In this document: positions 42,015 through 51,067 of the stretch, piece after piece | How the letters are laid out: the number at the start of each line of letters is the position of its first letter | How positions within the stretch are numbered: position 1 is the stretch's first letter | Assembly (NCBI GenBank): GCA_964606405.1 | Contig: CAZSGH010000007.1 | Coordinates: 10,608-74,607, forward strand | DNA: 64,000 nucleotides | Direction of reading: 5' to 3' | Source: GCA-002282575 sp964606405 | GTDB lineage: Bacteria; Pseudomonadota; Gammaproteobacteria; Thiomicrospirales; Thiomicrospiraceae | Program-made: the position numbers and the translations under genes | The notes under the pieces: model-generated | The model's input: only the letters and a program-made list of their open reading frames with translations | What the model was told of the DNA's origin: nothing | Database searches by the model: none

Positions 42015-44234
42015 ATGGATAAGGGTTTAGCCAGTTGTAGTCGTGGTCTGGCACCACTGTTGGCAGATGAGTTGCGTTCGCTGGGTTTAGAGGTTAAAGA
42101 AGCGCCGCATGGTGTGTGGTTCTGGGGCGGTTTAGAGGCCGCTTATAAAGCTGTGCTTTGGTCTCGCTTGGCGAGTAGGGTGATGATGACACTATGCGAA
42201 GGCGAAGTCGATAACGAAGCCGATATGATGGACTTGATTAAAGAAGTCAATTGGGCACAATGGCTAAAGCCTTATGGTCGATTAGAGATTGAATTTCACG
42301 GTAAGTTGCCTTTTGTGCGCCATACAACCTTTGGTGCGCAAAAAGTAAAAGACGGCATTGCTGACTGGTTCCGTGAGCGTACAGGCGAGCGTCCATCGGT
42401 CGATACCGAAATGCCCGATGCGCGCTTACAGGCATGGGGCGATCATGGTCGCTTCTCGTTAGCGGTAGATATGTCTGGGCACGGTCTCCATGCGCGAGGT
42501 TATCGTTTAGAAGCGGGCGCTGCGCCGATGCGCGAAACCTTAGCAGCGGGTATCTTAATGAAGTCGGGTTGGGTAGAGATTGCCAAAGCGGGAGGAACGC
42601 TACTGGATCCCATGTGTGGTAGCGGTACGCTACTTATTGAAGGTGCTTGGATGGCGGCAGATATTGCTCCTGGTTTAATTAAAGCCGATAAAATGGGCTT
42701 TAAGCGTCATGTGTGTTTCGACTCCGCATTATGGTCGGATATGGTGCTTGATGCTAAACGTCGTGGTGCTGTCGGCATCAAAAACTTGCCGCCGATGTTT
42801 GGTTTCGATCATAACGAATGGGTGTTGCAAAAAGCAGACGAAAACATTCGTCGTGCTGGCTTAAAAGACAAGATTCAACTTGATGCCAAAGGCTTGGGCA
42901 AATGGCATAACAATAGCTGGTCAAAAGGTCTCATTATTACTAATCCACCTTATGGCGAGCGTTTGGGTGATGAAGAATCCTTAAAACCGGTTTATCAATT
43001 GTTAGGTCAAACCTTGTTAACCGAATGCAATGGCTGGCAAGCGGCAATTTACACCAGTAACGAAACGCTTGGGCATTGGTTGGGGCTGCGTGCTGATAAA
43101 ATGCACGCTTTCTCTAACGGTCCGATTGAAGGCAAATTATTGCGCCTAACGGTAACGGAAGAAGCCGTTAAAGTTACACCAATTAATATTGGCTTAAATT
43201 TGGTTTCTGAAGTGATGCAAGGGCGGGCTAACCTTGCGCAAAGTGATGGCGCACAGATGTTTGCCAATCGCTTAAAGAAAAATATCAAAGCGCTGAGCAA
43301 GCAAGCGGCAAAAGAGGGGGTTTATGCCTATCGTGTTTACGATGCTGATATGCCTGAATATGCTTTCGCTATCGACTTATACCAAGGCGAAGAATACGAT
43401 TGGGTGCAAATCCAAGAATACGCACCACCGCGCAGTGTCGACGAAAAAGCCGCGCGTCGTCGTTTGTTCGAAGGTATGTCGGTGATTGCTGAAGCACTGA
43501 ACATTCCGCCAGAACAGTGTCACTTTAAGCGCCGCATGGTGCAAAAAGGCGAAAGCCAGTACGAGGCGCAATCTGACAGCCATGTATTCGACTGGGTTCA
43601 AGAAGGCGATTGTCGCTTTTTAATCGACTTAACCGGTTACTTGGATACGGGTTTGTTCTTAGATCACCGTCCGATTCGTCAGTGGTTAGCCAGTCAAGCA
43701 AATGGTAAACATTGCCTCAATTTGTTTTGCTACACAGGCAGTGCCAGTGTGCATATGGCAAAAGCAGGGGCTGCAAGTGTCACCAGTATCGACTTATCGA
43801 ATACCTATTTAGGTTGGGCGCAAGAAAATGCGGCCGAAAATGGCTTGCCGCTGGCAGGCCAAAAGCTCTATTGGGAACGTGATGATGCGTTAGATTGGTT
43901 GCAAGCGATGGCAGACTTGCCACCCCATGCGCGTCCGCAGTACGATCTGATCTTCTGTGATCCGCCCAGCTTCTCTAACTCGAAGCGTATGGAAGGCACA
44001 CTTGATGTACAGCGCGACCATGTGCGCATGATTGCTGATATGGGTATGTTGTTAGCACCGCAAGGCAAACTTGTTTTCTCGACTAACTTGCGAGCATTTA
44101 AGTTAGACACAGAAGCAATGGCGGAGATGGGTTGGACGGTAACGGATATGAAAAAAGAGAGTATTGGGTTTGATTTTTCGCGCAATCCTAAAATTCATCA
44201 GGTGTGGTGTTTGACCAATAATGACAGTATCTAA
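42015..44234 (+). CDS. rlmL: Bifunctional 23S rRNA methyltransferase RlmKL
   Basis: A 739-residue fusion, as in other gammaproteobacteria. The N-terminal RlmL half has a THUMP domain (about 45-155), the SAM motif LLDPMCGSGTLLIEGAW and catalytic ITNPPYGERLG, and makes m2G2445. The C-terminal RlmK half has LNLFCYTGSASVHMAKAGA and IFCDPPSFSNSKRM, and makes m7G2069. The start MDKGLASCSRGLAPLLADEL is the family N-terminus. It acts on nascent 50S subunits. Confidence 0.95.
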   Translation: MDKGLASCSRGLAPLLADELRSLGLEVKEAPHGVWFWGGLEAAYKAVLWSRLASRVMMTLCEGEVDNEADMMDLIKEVNWAQWLKPYGRLEIEFHGKLPFVRHTTFGAQKVKDGIADWFRERTGERPSVDTEMPDARLQAWGDHGRFSLAVDMSGHGLHARGYRLEAGAAPMRETLAAGILMKSGWVEIAKAGGTLLDPMCGSGTLLIEGAWMAADIAPGLIKADKMGFKRHVCFDSALWSDMVLDAKRRGAVGIKNLPPMFGFDHNEWVLQKADENIRRAGLKDKIQLDAKGLGKWHNNSWSKGLIITNPPYGERLGDEESLKPVYQLLGQTLLTECNGWQAAIYTSNETLGHWLGLRADKMHAFSNGPIEGKLLRLTVTEEAVKVTPINIGLNLVSEVMQGRANLAQSDGAQMFANRLKKNIKALSKQAAKEGVYAYRVYDADMPEYAFAIDLYQGEEYDWVQIQEYAPPRSVDEKAARRRLFEGMSVIAEALNIPPEQCHFKRRMVQKGESQYEAQSDSHVFDWVQEGDCRFLIDLTGYLDTGLFLDHRPIRQWLASQANGKHCLNLFCYTGSASVHMAKAGAASVTSIDLSNTYLGWAQENAAENGLPLAGQKLYWERDDALDWLQAMADLPPHARPQYDLIFCDPPSFSNSKRMEGTLDVQRDHVRMIADMGMLLAPQGKLVFSTNLRAFKLDTEAMAEMGWTVTDMKKESIGFDFSRNPKIHQVWCLTNNDSI

Positions 44235-44329
44235 AATGCCTTGTTTAGAGAGGAATGCTAAAACTTAACAGATTGTAGGTTTGGAATAATTGGGTATGAA
44301 ATTGTCTGTAATGCATTGGATTACTTGTT

Positions 44330-44400
44330 TGTTTTGGCTAAAAAAACAAGCTTGAAGAATCTGAAAACAAGTGGAACGAGGTTTTTAGAACTTGGTCTTT
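44330..44400 (+). repeat. Partial family 1 intergenic repeat
   Basis: GGCTAAAAAAACAAGCTTG, then TCTGAAAACAAG and GAACGAGGTTTTTAGAA, matching the right half of the copies at 13265-13326 and 25479-25541. Confidence 0.6.
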
Positions 44401-44423
44401 TTAAAAATTATTGGTGATTGTGC

Positions 44424-44451
44424 TTGCAAACTGTAAAAAGTGCGCTATAAT
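44424..44451 (+). promoter_or_regulatory. Promoter of the tRNA-Gln gene
   Basis: -35 TTGCAA (44424-44429), 16-bp spacer, -10 TATAAT (44446-44451). A GC-rich TACGC follows the -10, as at stringently controlled promoters. The tRNA starts 17 bp after the -10. Confidence 0.75.
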
Positions 44452-44468
44452 ACGCAGACACAAATTGT

Positions 44469-44511
44469 TGGGCCGTCGCCAAGCGGTAAGGCAGCGGGTT
44501 TTGATCCCGCC
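44469..44511 (+). tRNA. tRNA-Gln (TTG), truncated by the assembly gap
   Basis: The first 43 bases are identical to the complete tRNA at 44624, including the anticodon loop. The sequence then stops at the run of N. It may be the same gene as the next copy seen from the other contig, or the first of a tandem pair. Confidence 0.7.
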
Positions 44512-44611
44512 NNNNNNNNNNNNNNNNNNNNNNNNNNNNNNNNNNNNNNNNNNNNNNNNNNNNNNNNNNNNNNNNNNNNNNNNNNNNNNNNNNNNNNNNN
44601 NNNNNNNNNNN
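44512..44611. other. Assembly gap (100 N)
   Basis: Exactly 100 undetermined bases, the conventional length for a gap of unknown size. The 55 bp before it (44457-44511) are identical to the 55 bp after it starting at 44612. Confidence 0.98.
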
Positions 44612-44623
44612 GACACAAATTGT

Positions 44624-44698
44624 TGGGCCGTCGCCAAGCGGTAAGGCAGCGGGTTTTGATCCCGCCATGCGTTGGTTCGAATCCAGCCGGCCCAGCCA
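44624..44698 (+). tRNA. tRNA-Gln (TTG)
   Basis: A complete 75-nt tRNA with encoded CCA. The acceptor stem TGGGCCG/CGGCCCA begins with the weak T-A pair typical of tRNA-Gln. The anticodon stem GCGGG/CCCGC encloses TTTTGAT, giving anticodon TTG. The T-arm is TTGGTTCGAATCCAG. Its place just before prs matches many gammaproteobacteria. Confidence 0.96.
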
Positions 44699-44791
44699 TC
44701 TAATTCCGAACTACTTTATGCAAATCGATAAAGTAACTCAAACTAAGCCTTCGGCAAATTTTTCTTAAAGTCCCACAAGGATCTTTTCAAA

Positions 44792-45766
44792 GTGGCCAAA
44801 AACGAATTTTTAGTCTTCTCTGGCAATGCTAACGTAGCACTTGCTGAACGTATCGCCCAATCACTTTCTATGCACTTAGGTCAATGTACTGTTGGTCGCT
44901 TTAGTGATGGTGAAATTCAAGTTGAAATCAAAGAATCGGTGCGAGGCATGGACATTTATGTTGTTCAGCCAACCTGTACGCCCGATCCTGCAGGCAATCT
45001 TATGGAAATGCTGGTGATGATTGATGCGCTTAAACGTGCATCGGCAAAGCGCATTACGGCAGTTGTGCCTTACTATGGTTTTGCGCGTCAAGATCGTCGG
45101 GTTAACTCAGCGCGTGTGCCTATTACTGCAAAATTAACTGCCAATATGATTACGGCTGCTGGTGCGGATCGTGTATTAACGGTCGATTTGCACTCGGATC
45201 AGATTCAAGGTTTCTTCGATATTCCTGTCGATAATATTTATGCATCGCCTTTGTTTGTACAAGATATTCGTGCGTCGGGTCGTCCTGTGCGCATGGTGTC
45301 TCCAGATGTTGGCGGTGTGGTGCGTGCGCGTGCGGTTGCTAAGTTGCTCGATGCAGAATTGGCAATTGTCGATAAGCGCCGCCCACAGGCAAACGTTGCC
45401 GAGGTGATGAATATTATTGGTGACGTTGCAGGTCAGCATTGTGTACTCATCGATGATATGGTCGACACAGCAGGTACGCTGTGTAAAGCGGCAGCAGCCC
45501 TGAAAGAAAAAGGTGCGCTAAGTGTTCGTGCATACTGTACGCATGCGGTATTGTCGGGTCCTGCACTTAAAAATATTAAAGAGTCGGCACTGGACGAATT
45601 GGTTGTCAGTGACACTATTCCATTATCTATCGAAGCGCAGCAATGCGATAAGGTGCGTCAATTATCGATTGCGCCCTTATTAGGTGAAACCATTCGTCGT
45701 GTACATGAAGAAGAGTCGGTCAGTTCTATGATGGCGACTTTTGTTCCCCCTAAAATTGCAGTATAA
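44792..45766 (+). CDS. prs: Ribose-phosphate pyrophosphokinase
   Basis: A 324-residue PRPP synthase starting at GTG 44792, with AAGG about ten bases upstream. Motifs: FSDGEIQVEIKESVRG, ATP-site YYGFARQDRR, VDLHSDQIQGFFDIPVDNIYA (metal and ribose-5-phosphate region) and the PRPP loop VLIDDMVDTAGTL. It supplies PRPP to nucleotide, His and Trp synthesis; trpE lies in the same window. Confidence 0.97.
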   Translation: MAKNEFLVFSGNANVALAERIAQSLSMHLGQCTVGRFSDGEIQVEIKESVRGMDIYVVQPTCTPDPAGNLMEMLVMIDALKRASAKRITAVVPYYGFARQDRRVNSARVPITAKLTANMITAAGADRVLTVDLHSDQIQGFFDIPVDNIYASPLFVQDIRASGRPVRMVSPDVGGVVRARAVAKLLDAELAIVDKRRPQANVAEVMNIIGDVAGQHCVLIDDMVDTAGTLCKAAAALKEKGALSVRAYCTHAVLSGPALKNIKESALDELVVSDTIPLSIEAQQCDKVRQLSIAPLLGETIRRVHEEESVSSMMATFVPPKIAV

Positions 45767-45837
45767 TTCTGCACTTTCGTGCGTGGGCTAGGTCGCATAG
45801 CCTGCGCGTTATTAACTTGTAAATTTTGGAGTCTTTT

Positions 45838-46422
45838 ATGACAAATCGTATTTGGGAAGCTCAGTCTCGTACTGATGAAGGGAAAGGTGCGAGCCGCCGC
45901 CTTCGTCACGCGGGTTTGGTTCCTGCTATTATCTATGGTGCAGACAAGGCGCCATTAAGCGTTACTTTAAATCACAACTTCTTAATCCATGCGTTGGACG
46001 ACGATGCGGTTTACAACAGCCCAATTACCATTAAGGGTTTGGCTGAAGATGAAGTGGTTGTCATCAAAGACTTACAACGTCACCCAGCAAAGCCACAGGT
46101 TATGCACGTTGACTTACAACGTTTAGACAATGCTCGTATGATCTACAAGCGTGTTCCGTTGAATTTCTCTGGTGCTGATATTGCGCCTGGCGTTAAGGCT
46201 GGTGGTGTGATGACATTCTTCCAAGTAGATGTAGAAGTTCGTTGCTTACCAGCAAGCTTACCTTCTGTGATCGAAGTTGATGTGTCTAATATGACTGAAA
46301 ATACACGTATTCGTTTGTCGGATTTAGTGTTGCCAGCTGGTGTTCAGGCAACTGCGCTATTGCATGGTAACTCAGATTATGACCAAGCGGTTGTTGGTCT
46401 AGGTAAGTCTAAGAAGCGCTAA
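45838..46422 (+). CDS. rplY: 50S ribosomal protein L25 (CTC form)
   Basis: ATG 45838 with TTGGAG upstream gives a 194-residue protein. The N-terminal L25 domain binds 5S rRNA (SRTDEGKGASRRLRHAGLVPAIIYG), and the C-terminal TL5/CTC-type domain (VPLNFSGADIAPGVKAGGV ... VEVRCLPASLP) makes it the long form, unlike the short E. coli L25. The prs-rplY-pth-ychF order is a conserved cluster. Confidence 0.95.
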   Translation: MTNRIWEAQSRTDEGKGASRRLRHAGLVPAIIYGADKAPLSVTLNHNFLIHALDDDAVYNSPITIKGLAEDEVVVIKDLQRHPAKPQVMHVDLQRLDNARMIYKRVPLNFSGADIAPGVKAGGVMTFFQVDVEVRCLPASLPSVIEVDVSNMTENTRIRLSDLVLPAGVQATALLHGNSDYDQAVVGLGKSKKR

Positions 46423-46426
46423 TAAA

Positions 46427-46556
46427 ACCTACTGCGCAACGCAATAACTGCGTTAGTTCGGTGCTCGAATGAGTCACGTAGTCAACTACGCTTCCCATTC
46501 TGTGCTCCGAGCCGCCTTGTTCTTGCGCTGCTCGTGACGGTTTTATACAAAGCTGT
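46427..46556. repeat. Intergenic repeat, family 2
   Basis: About 130 bp bounded by TAAAACC and GGTTTTA, with GCGCAACGCAA/CTTGCGCTGC near the ends and an internal palindrome CGTAGTCAACTACG. Alignable blocks (CGGTnCTC, AGTCnnGTA, TCCGnnnnGCC, GACGGTTTTA) recur at 57815-57942. Confidence 0.6.
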
Positions 46557-46596
46557 CATAAAGTAGATGGTTTTAGTTCAAAAAAGGAAAGCCAGT

Positions 46597-47172
46597 ATGG
46601 TGCCGCAACTCATTGTTGGCTTGGGAAATCCAGGCAAAGAATATGAGGCTACGCGGCACAATGCTGGCTTTTTCTTTGTCGACGAACTGGCTCGTGCATG
46701 GAATACGTCGTTTACTATGCAGGCTAAGTTTTTTGGTGAAGTGGCTCGTGCTAAAGTCAACGGTTCGGATGTGTGGTTGTTAAAGCCAACAACCTTTATG
46801 AATCGAAGTGGCATGGCGGTAGCGGCAGTCGCCAATTTTTATAAAATCCCCCCCGAAGCGGTTTTAGCCGTACATGATGAGTTGGATTTACAACCCAGTG
46901 AAGCGCGTTTAAAAATCGGTGGCGGTGCGGGTGGTCACAATGGCTTAAAAGATATGATTAAGGCATTGGGCACACAAGAATTTATGCGTCTGCGTTTGGG
47001 TATTGGGCATCCAGGGCATCGTAATCAGGTAGCTGATTATGTGTTACATGCTTGTGCTAAAGCAGAGCGCGAAGCGATAGATGATGCCATCTGTCGTAGT
47101 TTGCATATTATGGATTTGCTAATGAGCGATAAAATGCCATTGGCGATGAACAAGTTACATACTAAGGAATAG
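46597..47172 (+). CDS. pth: Peptidyl-tRNA hydrolase
   Basis: ATG 46597, nine bases after AAAAGGA, gives 191 residues; an upstream ATG at 46567 adds a basic stretch absent from the family. LIVGLGNPGKEYEATRHNAGFFFVDEL contains the catalytic His and nearby Asn, TFMNRSGMAV and VHDELDL the substrate-site Asn and Asp, and GGGAGGHNGLKDMI the conserved loop. It recycles peptidyl-tRNA released from ribosomes. Confidence 0.96.
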   Translation: MVPQLIVGLGNPGKEYEATRHNAGFFFVDELARAWNTSFTMQAKFFGEVARAKVNGSDVWLLKPTTFMNRSGMAVAAVANFYKIPPEAVLAVHDELDLQPSEARLKIGGGAGGHNGLKDMIKALGTQEFMRLRLGIGHPGHRNQVADYVLHACAKAEREAIDDAICRSLHIMDLLMSDKMPLAMNKLHTKE

Positions 47173-47176
47173 TAAA

Positions 47177-48268
47177 ATGGGTTTTAAGTGCGGTATTGTT
47201 GGCTTGCCGAACGTGGGTAAGTCTACTTTGTTTAATGCGTTGACTAAGGCGGGTATCGCTGCCGAAAACTATCCTTTCTGTACCATTGAGCCTAATGTGG
47301 GTGTGGTTCCTGTTCCCGATCCTCGTATAGATGCCCTAGCCGTGATTGTTAAGCCTGAGCGTGTACTGCCGACAACAATGGAGTTTGTCGACATTGCGGG
47401 TATTGTAGCGGGTGCTTCGAAAGGCGAAGGGTTAGGCAATAAGTTTTTAGCGCACATCCGTGAAGCCCATGCCATTGCGCAGGTGGTGCGTTGTTTTGAG
47501 TCGGATGACATTATCCACGTTGCGGGTAAAGTTGATCCTTTGTCGGACTTAGAAGTGATTAACACCGAATTGGTTTTGGCAGATATGGAAAGCTTAGAAA
47601 AAGCTTTGGTTCGTATCGAAAAGGCTGTTCGTGTCAATGATAAAGCGGCCATTGCTAAAAAGGCGATTATCGAAAAAGCCTTAGCTGGCACACACGAAGG
47701 CAAGCTCATTCGTGAGCTAAAATTAGATGAAGAAGAACTTGATGCCTTGTACGATTTGCATTTACTGACAGTGAAGCCCATGATGCTCATCGCTAACGTG
47801 GCAGAAGATGGTTTTGAAAATAATCCGTTGTTGGATGCGGTGCGTGCTAAAGCCGCTGAATTGGGTGCCGATGTCGTACCTGTTTGTGCAGCGATTGAAG
47901 CTGAAATTTCTCAACTAGATGACGATGAAAAAGGGATGTTCTTAAGCGAGATGGGCTTGGACGAACCCGGATTGAATCGTATTATTCGCACGGGTTATGC
48001 CTTGCTTGGTTTCCAAACCTATTTTACTGCGGGTGTTAAAGAAGTTCGTGCTTGGACGATTCCTGCTGGTGCGACTGCCCCTAAGGCAGCAGGCGTGATT
48101 CATGGTGACTTCGAACGTGGCTTTATTCGTGCCGAGGTGATGGCTTATAACGATTTTATTACCTATAAGGGCGAAGCAGGCTGTAAAGAAGCGGGTAAAT
48201 TGCGTTTAGAGGGTAAGGAGTATATTGTTAAAGATGGCGATGTGATGCATTTCCGTTTTAACGTTTAA
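47177..48268 (+). CDS. ychF: Redox/ribosome-associated GTPase/ATPase YchF (OLA1 family)
   Basis: A 363-residue Obg-related P-loop protein: G1 GLPNVGKSTLFNAL, G3 DIAGIVAGASKGEGLGNKFLA, G4 position NVAED in place of NKxD (hence ATP preference), and a C-terminal TGS domain (FTAGVKEVRAWTIPAGATAPKAAGVIHGDFERGFIRAEV). It follows pth by 4 bp and probably shares its transcript. Confidence 0.97.
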   Translation: MGFKCGIVGLPNVGKSTLFNALTKAGIAAENYPFCTIEPNVGVVPVPDPRIDALAVIVKPERVLPTTMEFVDIAGIVAGASKGEGLGNKFLAHIREAHAIAQVVRCFESDDIIHVAGKVDPLSDLEVINTELVLADMESLEKALVRIEKAVRVNDKAAIAKKAIIEKALAGTHEGKLIRELKLDEEELDALYDLHLLTVKPMMLIANVAEDGFENNPLLDAVRAKAAELGADVVPVCAAIEAEISQLDDDEKGMFLSEMGLDEPGLNRIIRTGYALLGFQTYFTAGVKEVRAWTIPAGATAPKAAGVIHGDFERGFIRAEVMAYNDFITYKGEAGCKEAGKLRLEGKEYIVKDGDVMHFRFNV

Positions 48269-48290
48269 CCTTCCTTTCATGAGATAAAAC

Positions 48291-48312
48291 AAAGCCGCGA
48301 TTAAGCGGCTTT
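48291..48312. terminator. Bidirectional terminator between ychF and the cytochrome operon
   Basis: Stem AAAGCCGC/GCGGCTTT with a short loop, flanked by A-rich sequence on the left and TTGTTTGTT on the right, usable from both convergent genes. Confidence 0.85.
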
Positions 48313-48336
48313 GTTTGTTAGAACGATAGTATCCTA

Positions 48337-49563
48337 TTAAACGATATTTCCTAACCATGTCCAAATGCCCACAGCAAAGAACACAGCAATCCACACGACG
48401 AGAATCGCGACTGCTCCCGTACCTAAGCGTGCTACAGTTTTGTCTGCTTGATATTCGCCTACCACACGACCTGCTTTGTACAGCATCGATAAGTAGAAAC
48501 CACCGACCAAACCGCCTACGACAATAAAGGTAGAGAAGAATAAGCCTGTAGATGACCAGTCTTCTACGACTTTATAGGTCATAATGTCATAGCCTAAAGG
48601 GTTCAGATAGGCCATGCGAATGACTTCGCGCAATACCGCTACCGCAATGGCAAGTGCTCCGTACATGACCAAGGCACGATAGCCATGTTCAAATCGGTTA
48701 TGACGCTCAAACCAGAAGAATATCATTGCCATGATGCTAATCGCCACCACTGCCAAGAAAGCCAGTCCAGTATGGTCAGCAACATAAACCGGCAAGTCGA
48801 TATACCATAAAGCTAATAGCGGTAGGCTAATAACCAAACCCGCAAATGCAATACGTGTGCCCATGCCTCTTGCCCATGCTAAATAATCACCAGATTTGTC
48901 GCTACGAGGATTAAAATAATCTGCGTATGCCATCAGATAAGCGCCGAGCATCACCAGACTTAATACAATCACAAAGCCGAAACGTTGCCATTGATAAGCA
49001 TGAATGCCATTTCCTGAATTGTCAATTTGTCCTGAGCTAGGTGAGTACCAGCTCATCCATTGCTCTGGCAAAAGGGCTTGATAGGATAAAGCGTGCATGA
49101 TAAAGCCATCAAATAGCATTAATCCTAAGCCGACAAGTCCAAATATCGCAATACTATTTGATGCACCTGCATGGTTTTTGAAGTAAAACACGAACCACAA
49201 GGTGTAGCCAATGATGAGCGTTAAAATAAAACCAATCACCCATGTTGCCGAAATGACATTTGAAAAATACCATTGTGGATCATAAATGACTTGTGTGAAC
49301 AGTAAGGGTGCAACCCCTAATACAACCGCCATCGAAACGCTGACTTTCGCGACTTTCGTCATGGCAATGGTGAGCTGCTCCCAATGATGGTTTTGATGAC
49401 GTTTCCAAAAGGCATATAACGCCATAGCTGCAGAACCGAGAGTCAAATGCACGAAGGCAATATGAAATACCCACGTAACGACCATCAATAATTGAAATAC
49501 CAGTGGGTGCGATGGAATTCCCGCAGGGTCTCGCATGGTATTCATGACTAATCCAATATCCAT
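48337..49563 (-). CDS. Cytochrome bd-like membrane subunit, second gene
   Basis: A 408-residue protein with about ten hydrophobic helices. Helix 1 carries H34 and H39 (WVFHIAFVHLTLGSA), the same H-x4-H spacing as H29/H34 in the partner protein, suggesting that the two subunits are related and that both may bind haem. It has no CxxCH site. It follows the larger gene by 13 bp, so they form an operon. It is not a standard CydB; I assign it to the cytochrome bd superfamily only by these features and its partner. The exact electron donor and acceptor are unknown. Confidence 0.72.
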   Translation of the reverse strand: MDIGLVMNTMRDPAGIPSHPLVFQLLMVVTWVFHIAFVHLTLGSAAMALYAFWKRHQNHHWEQLTIAMTKVAKVSVSMAVVLGVAPLLFTQVIYDPQWYFSNVISATWVIGFILTLIIGYTLWFVFYFKNHAGASNSIAIFGLVGLGLMLFDGFIMHALSYQALLPEQWMSWYSPSSGQIDNSGNGIHAYQWQRFGFVIVLSLVMLGAYLMAYADYFNPRSDKSGDYLAWARGMGTRIAFAGLVISLPLLALWYIDLPVYVADHTGLAFLAVVAISIMAMIFFWFERHNRFEHGYRALVMYGALAIAVAVLREVIRMAYLNPLGYDIMTYKVVEDWSSTGLFFSTFIVVGGLVGGFYLSMLYKAGRVVGEYQADKTVARLGTGAVAILVVWIAVFFAVGIWTWLGNIV

Positions 49564-49576
49564 TTTTTAACCTCCT

Positions 49577-50929
49577 TTAGGGGTTCGTTTTACCCAGTGA
49601 AGCAATGTAAGCTGCGATTGCTTCGCGCTCTTGCTCTGGTAGTGCGATTTTCGGCATATAGGGCGATAAACCATTTTGCAAAACACCATCCAAGAAGCCT
49701 TTAATGATGGCGGGTTCTGTTGTGTTACCAAATTTGTCCGATAAAGAACGCAATGGCGCACCAGGTTCCACGCTATGACAGTTAGCACACGCAATGATGG
49801 TGAGCATGCGACCGACTTGCAATTTATTGGCCTCAGTGATGGTTCGCATATCGTCAGGAATCCACGGATGCAACTTCAAGAAACCATGTTCAGCTAAGGC
49901 ATCCACTTCACCATGAATGCCTTTACCTGGCACATCACGCGCAATTACTTGGTTAGAGTAGATGTATTGGCCCGCAACAAATGGTTTACGCATACTTTCA
50001 CGGGTGCGCTCTTCTGGCCATAAGCCACCGATGGCTAATACTGCGGTCATGGTCGAAGCGGCAACTAATGTGACGCGTTGTGGTTGCCATGCAACAAATG
50101 CTAACCACGTAATCACCGCTAAATACACACCAGCAACCGTCGGTGCAAAATAGCTTGGAATTTGCGTGGTAAGAATGATTTTGGCATTTTCTGGTAGTGT
50201 TTGAATGTACCACATGAACATGACCAAGGTGCCTAGCGCACCAGCAATACCGACTTTAGCTAAGAAACGTGCAATTTCAGCGCGTTGTTCTGGTACTTCC
50301 ATGCGTGATGCGAGAATCGTTCCGACAACCCCAGCAATGGCAAACATAAAGGTAGTACGCACACCCAAATGGGCAAAGAAGTTTAAGTTAAAGAAGGCAT
50401 CAAGTGTTGACCCTGTTTCATAGTAAGCGTCATTTCCTGGCCACATCATGAACGATAAAATGCCGACAATTAACAACATGGTCGCCCAAGAGGCTAGAGC
50501 AAAAGACCAAGTAAGTTTAAGATGTGTTAGTTTGTCTACTTTGCCAATGGTATAAACCAAGGCGTAAACACCAATCACTTCAACGGTAAAATATACCCAT
50601 TCAGCCGCCCACACCCACACAAAGTTGTGAATAAGACCACCCACGCCGCGAGGGCTGGCGACGGTAATGGCATACCAAATGCCTGGTCCTGTAATAGAGC
50701 CGATGATGTAAGAAAACACGAGTAAAAACATGCCGTATTTTTTGATGTATTCCATCAAATAGGGTTTGTTTTCTTTGTATGCTTTGGTTTCAAGTAAGGC
50801 AAATAGCCAAGATGCGCCAACTGAGGTATGGGAAGCGAGCACGTGAATAGTGCCGATAATACCCATGACCCATGCGGAGCCAATGAGTGGCACGTACCAC
50901 GATGGATACATGCCGAGTAATTCTGTCAT
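49577..50929 (-). CDS. CydA-like subunit with fused C-terminal cytochrome c domain
   Basis: A 450-residue protein. Residues 1-300 hold about eight helices in the manner of cytochrome bd subunit I: H29 and H34 in IGTIHVLASHTSVGASW (helix 1), IIGSITGPGIWYAIT (resembling the GxxTG region of CydA) and FFAHLGVRTTFMF. The periplasmic C-terminal ~130 residues form a class I cytochrome c: C381-A-N-C-H385, with a candidate Met ligand in SPYMPKI and EQEREAIAAYIASLG as the final helix. The Q-loop of quinol-using CydA is not evident. A haem-c input suggests that electrons may come from, or go to, a cytochrome c rather than directly from quinol (inference). Confidence 0.82.
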   Translation of the reverse strand: MTELLGMYPSWYVPLIGSAWVMGIIGTIHVLASHTSVGASWLFALLETKAYKENKPYLMEYIKKYGMFLLVFSYIIGSITGPGIWYAITVASPRGVGGLIHNFVWVWAAEWVYFTVEVIGVYALVYTIGKVDKLTHLKLTWSFALASWATMLLIVGILSFMMWPGNDAYYETGSTLDAFFNLNFFAHLGVRTTFMFAIAGVVGTILASRMEVPEQRAEIARFLAKVGIAGALGTLVMFMWYIQTLPENAKIILTTQIPSYFAPTVAGVYLAVITWLAFVAWQPQRVTLVAASTMTAVLAIGGLWPEERTRESMRKPFVAGQYIYSNQVIARDVPGKGIHGEVDALAEHGFLKLHPWIPDDMRTITEANKLQVGRMLTIIACANCHSVEPGAPLRSLSDKFGNTTEPAIIKGFLDGVLQNGLSPYMPKIALPEQEREAIAAYIASLGKTNP

Positions 50930-51050
50930 TTTTTATCCTCCATGTTATGTAGCGATATAGAAAAACGCTGATCACTTACGAATCAGCTTGGCTTTCCATG
51001 TCATATCTGCCGCCATAAAAATGACGGCATTGCAATAAACGATACATGAA

Positions 51051-51066
51051 TTGCAACTTGTTGCAA
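51051..51066. promoter_or_regulatory. Perfect palindrome TTGCAACTTGTTGCAA
   Basis: Seven-base arms TTGCAAC/GTTGCAA about 120 bp upstream of the CydA-like start. It is a plausible regulator site for the operon. Confidence 0.5.
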
Positions 51067-51067
51067 A

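Noticed and set aside
44401..44703. Several frames across the assembly gap
   Set aside because: They are built from N bases and the tRNA-Gln sequence and are not genes.
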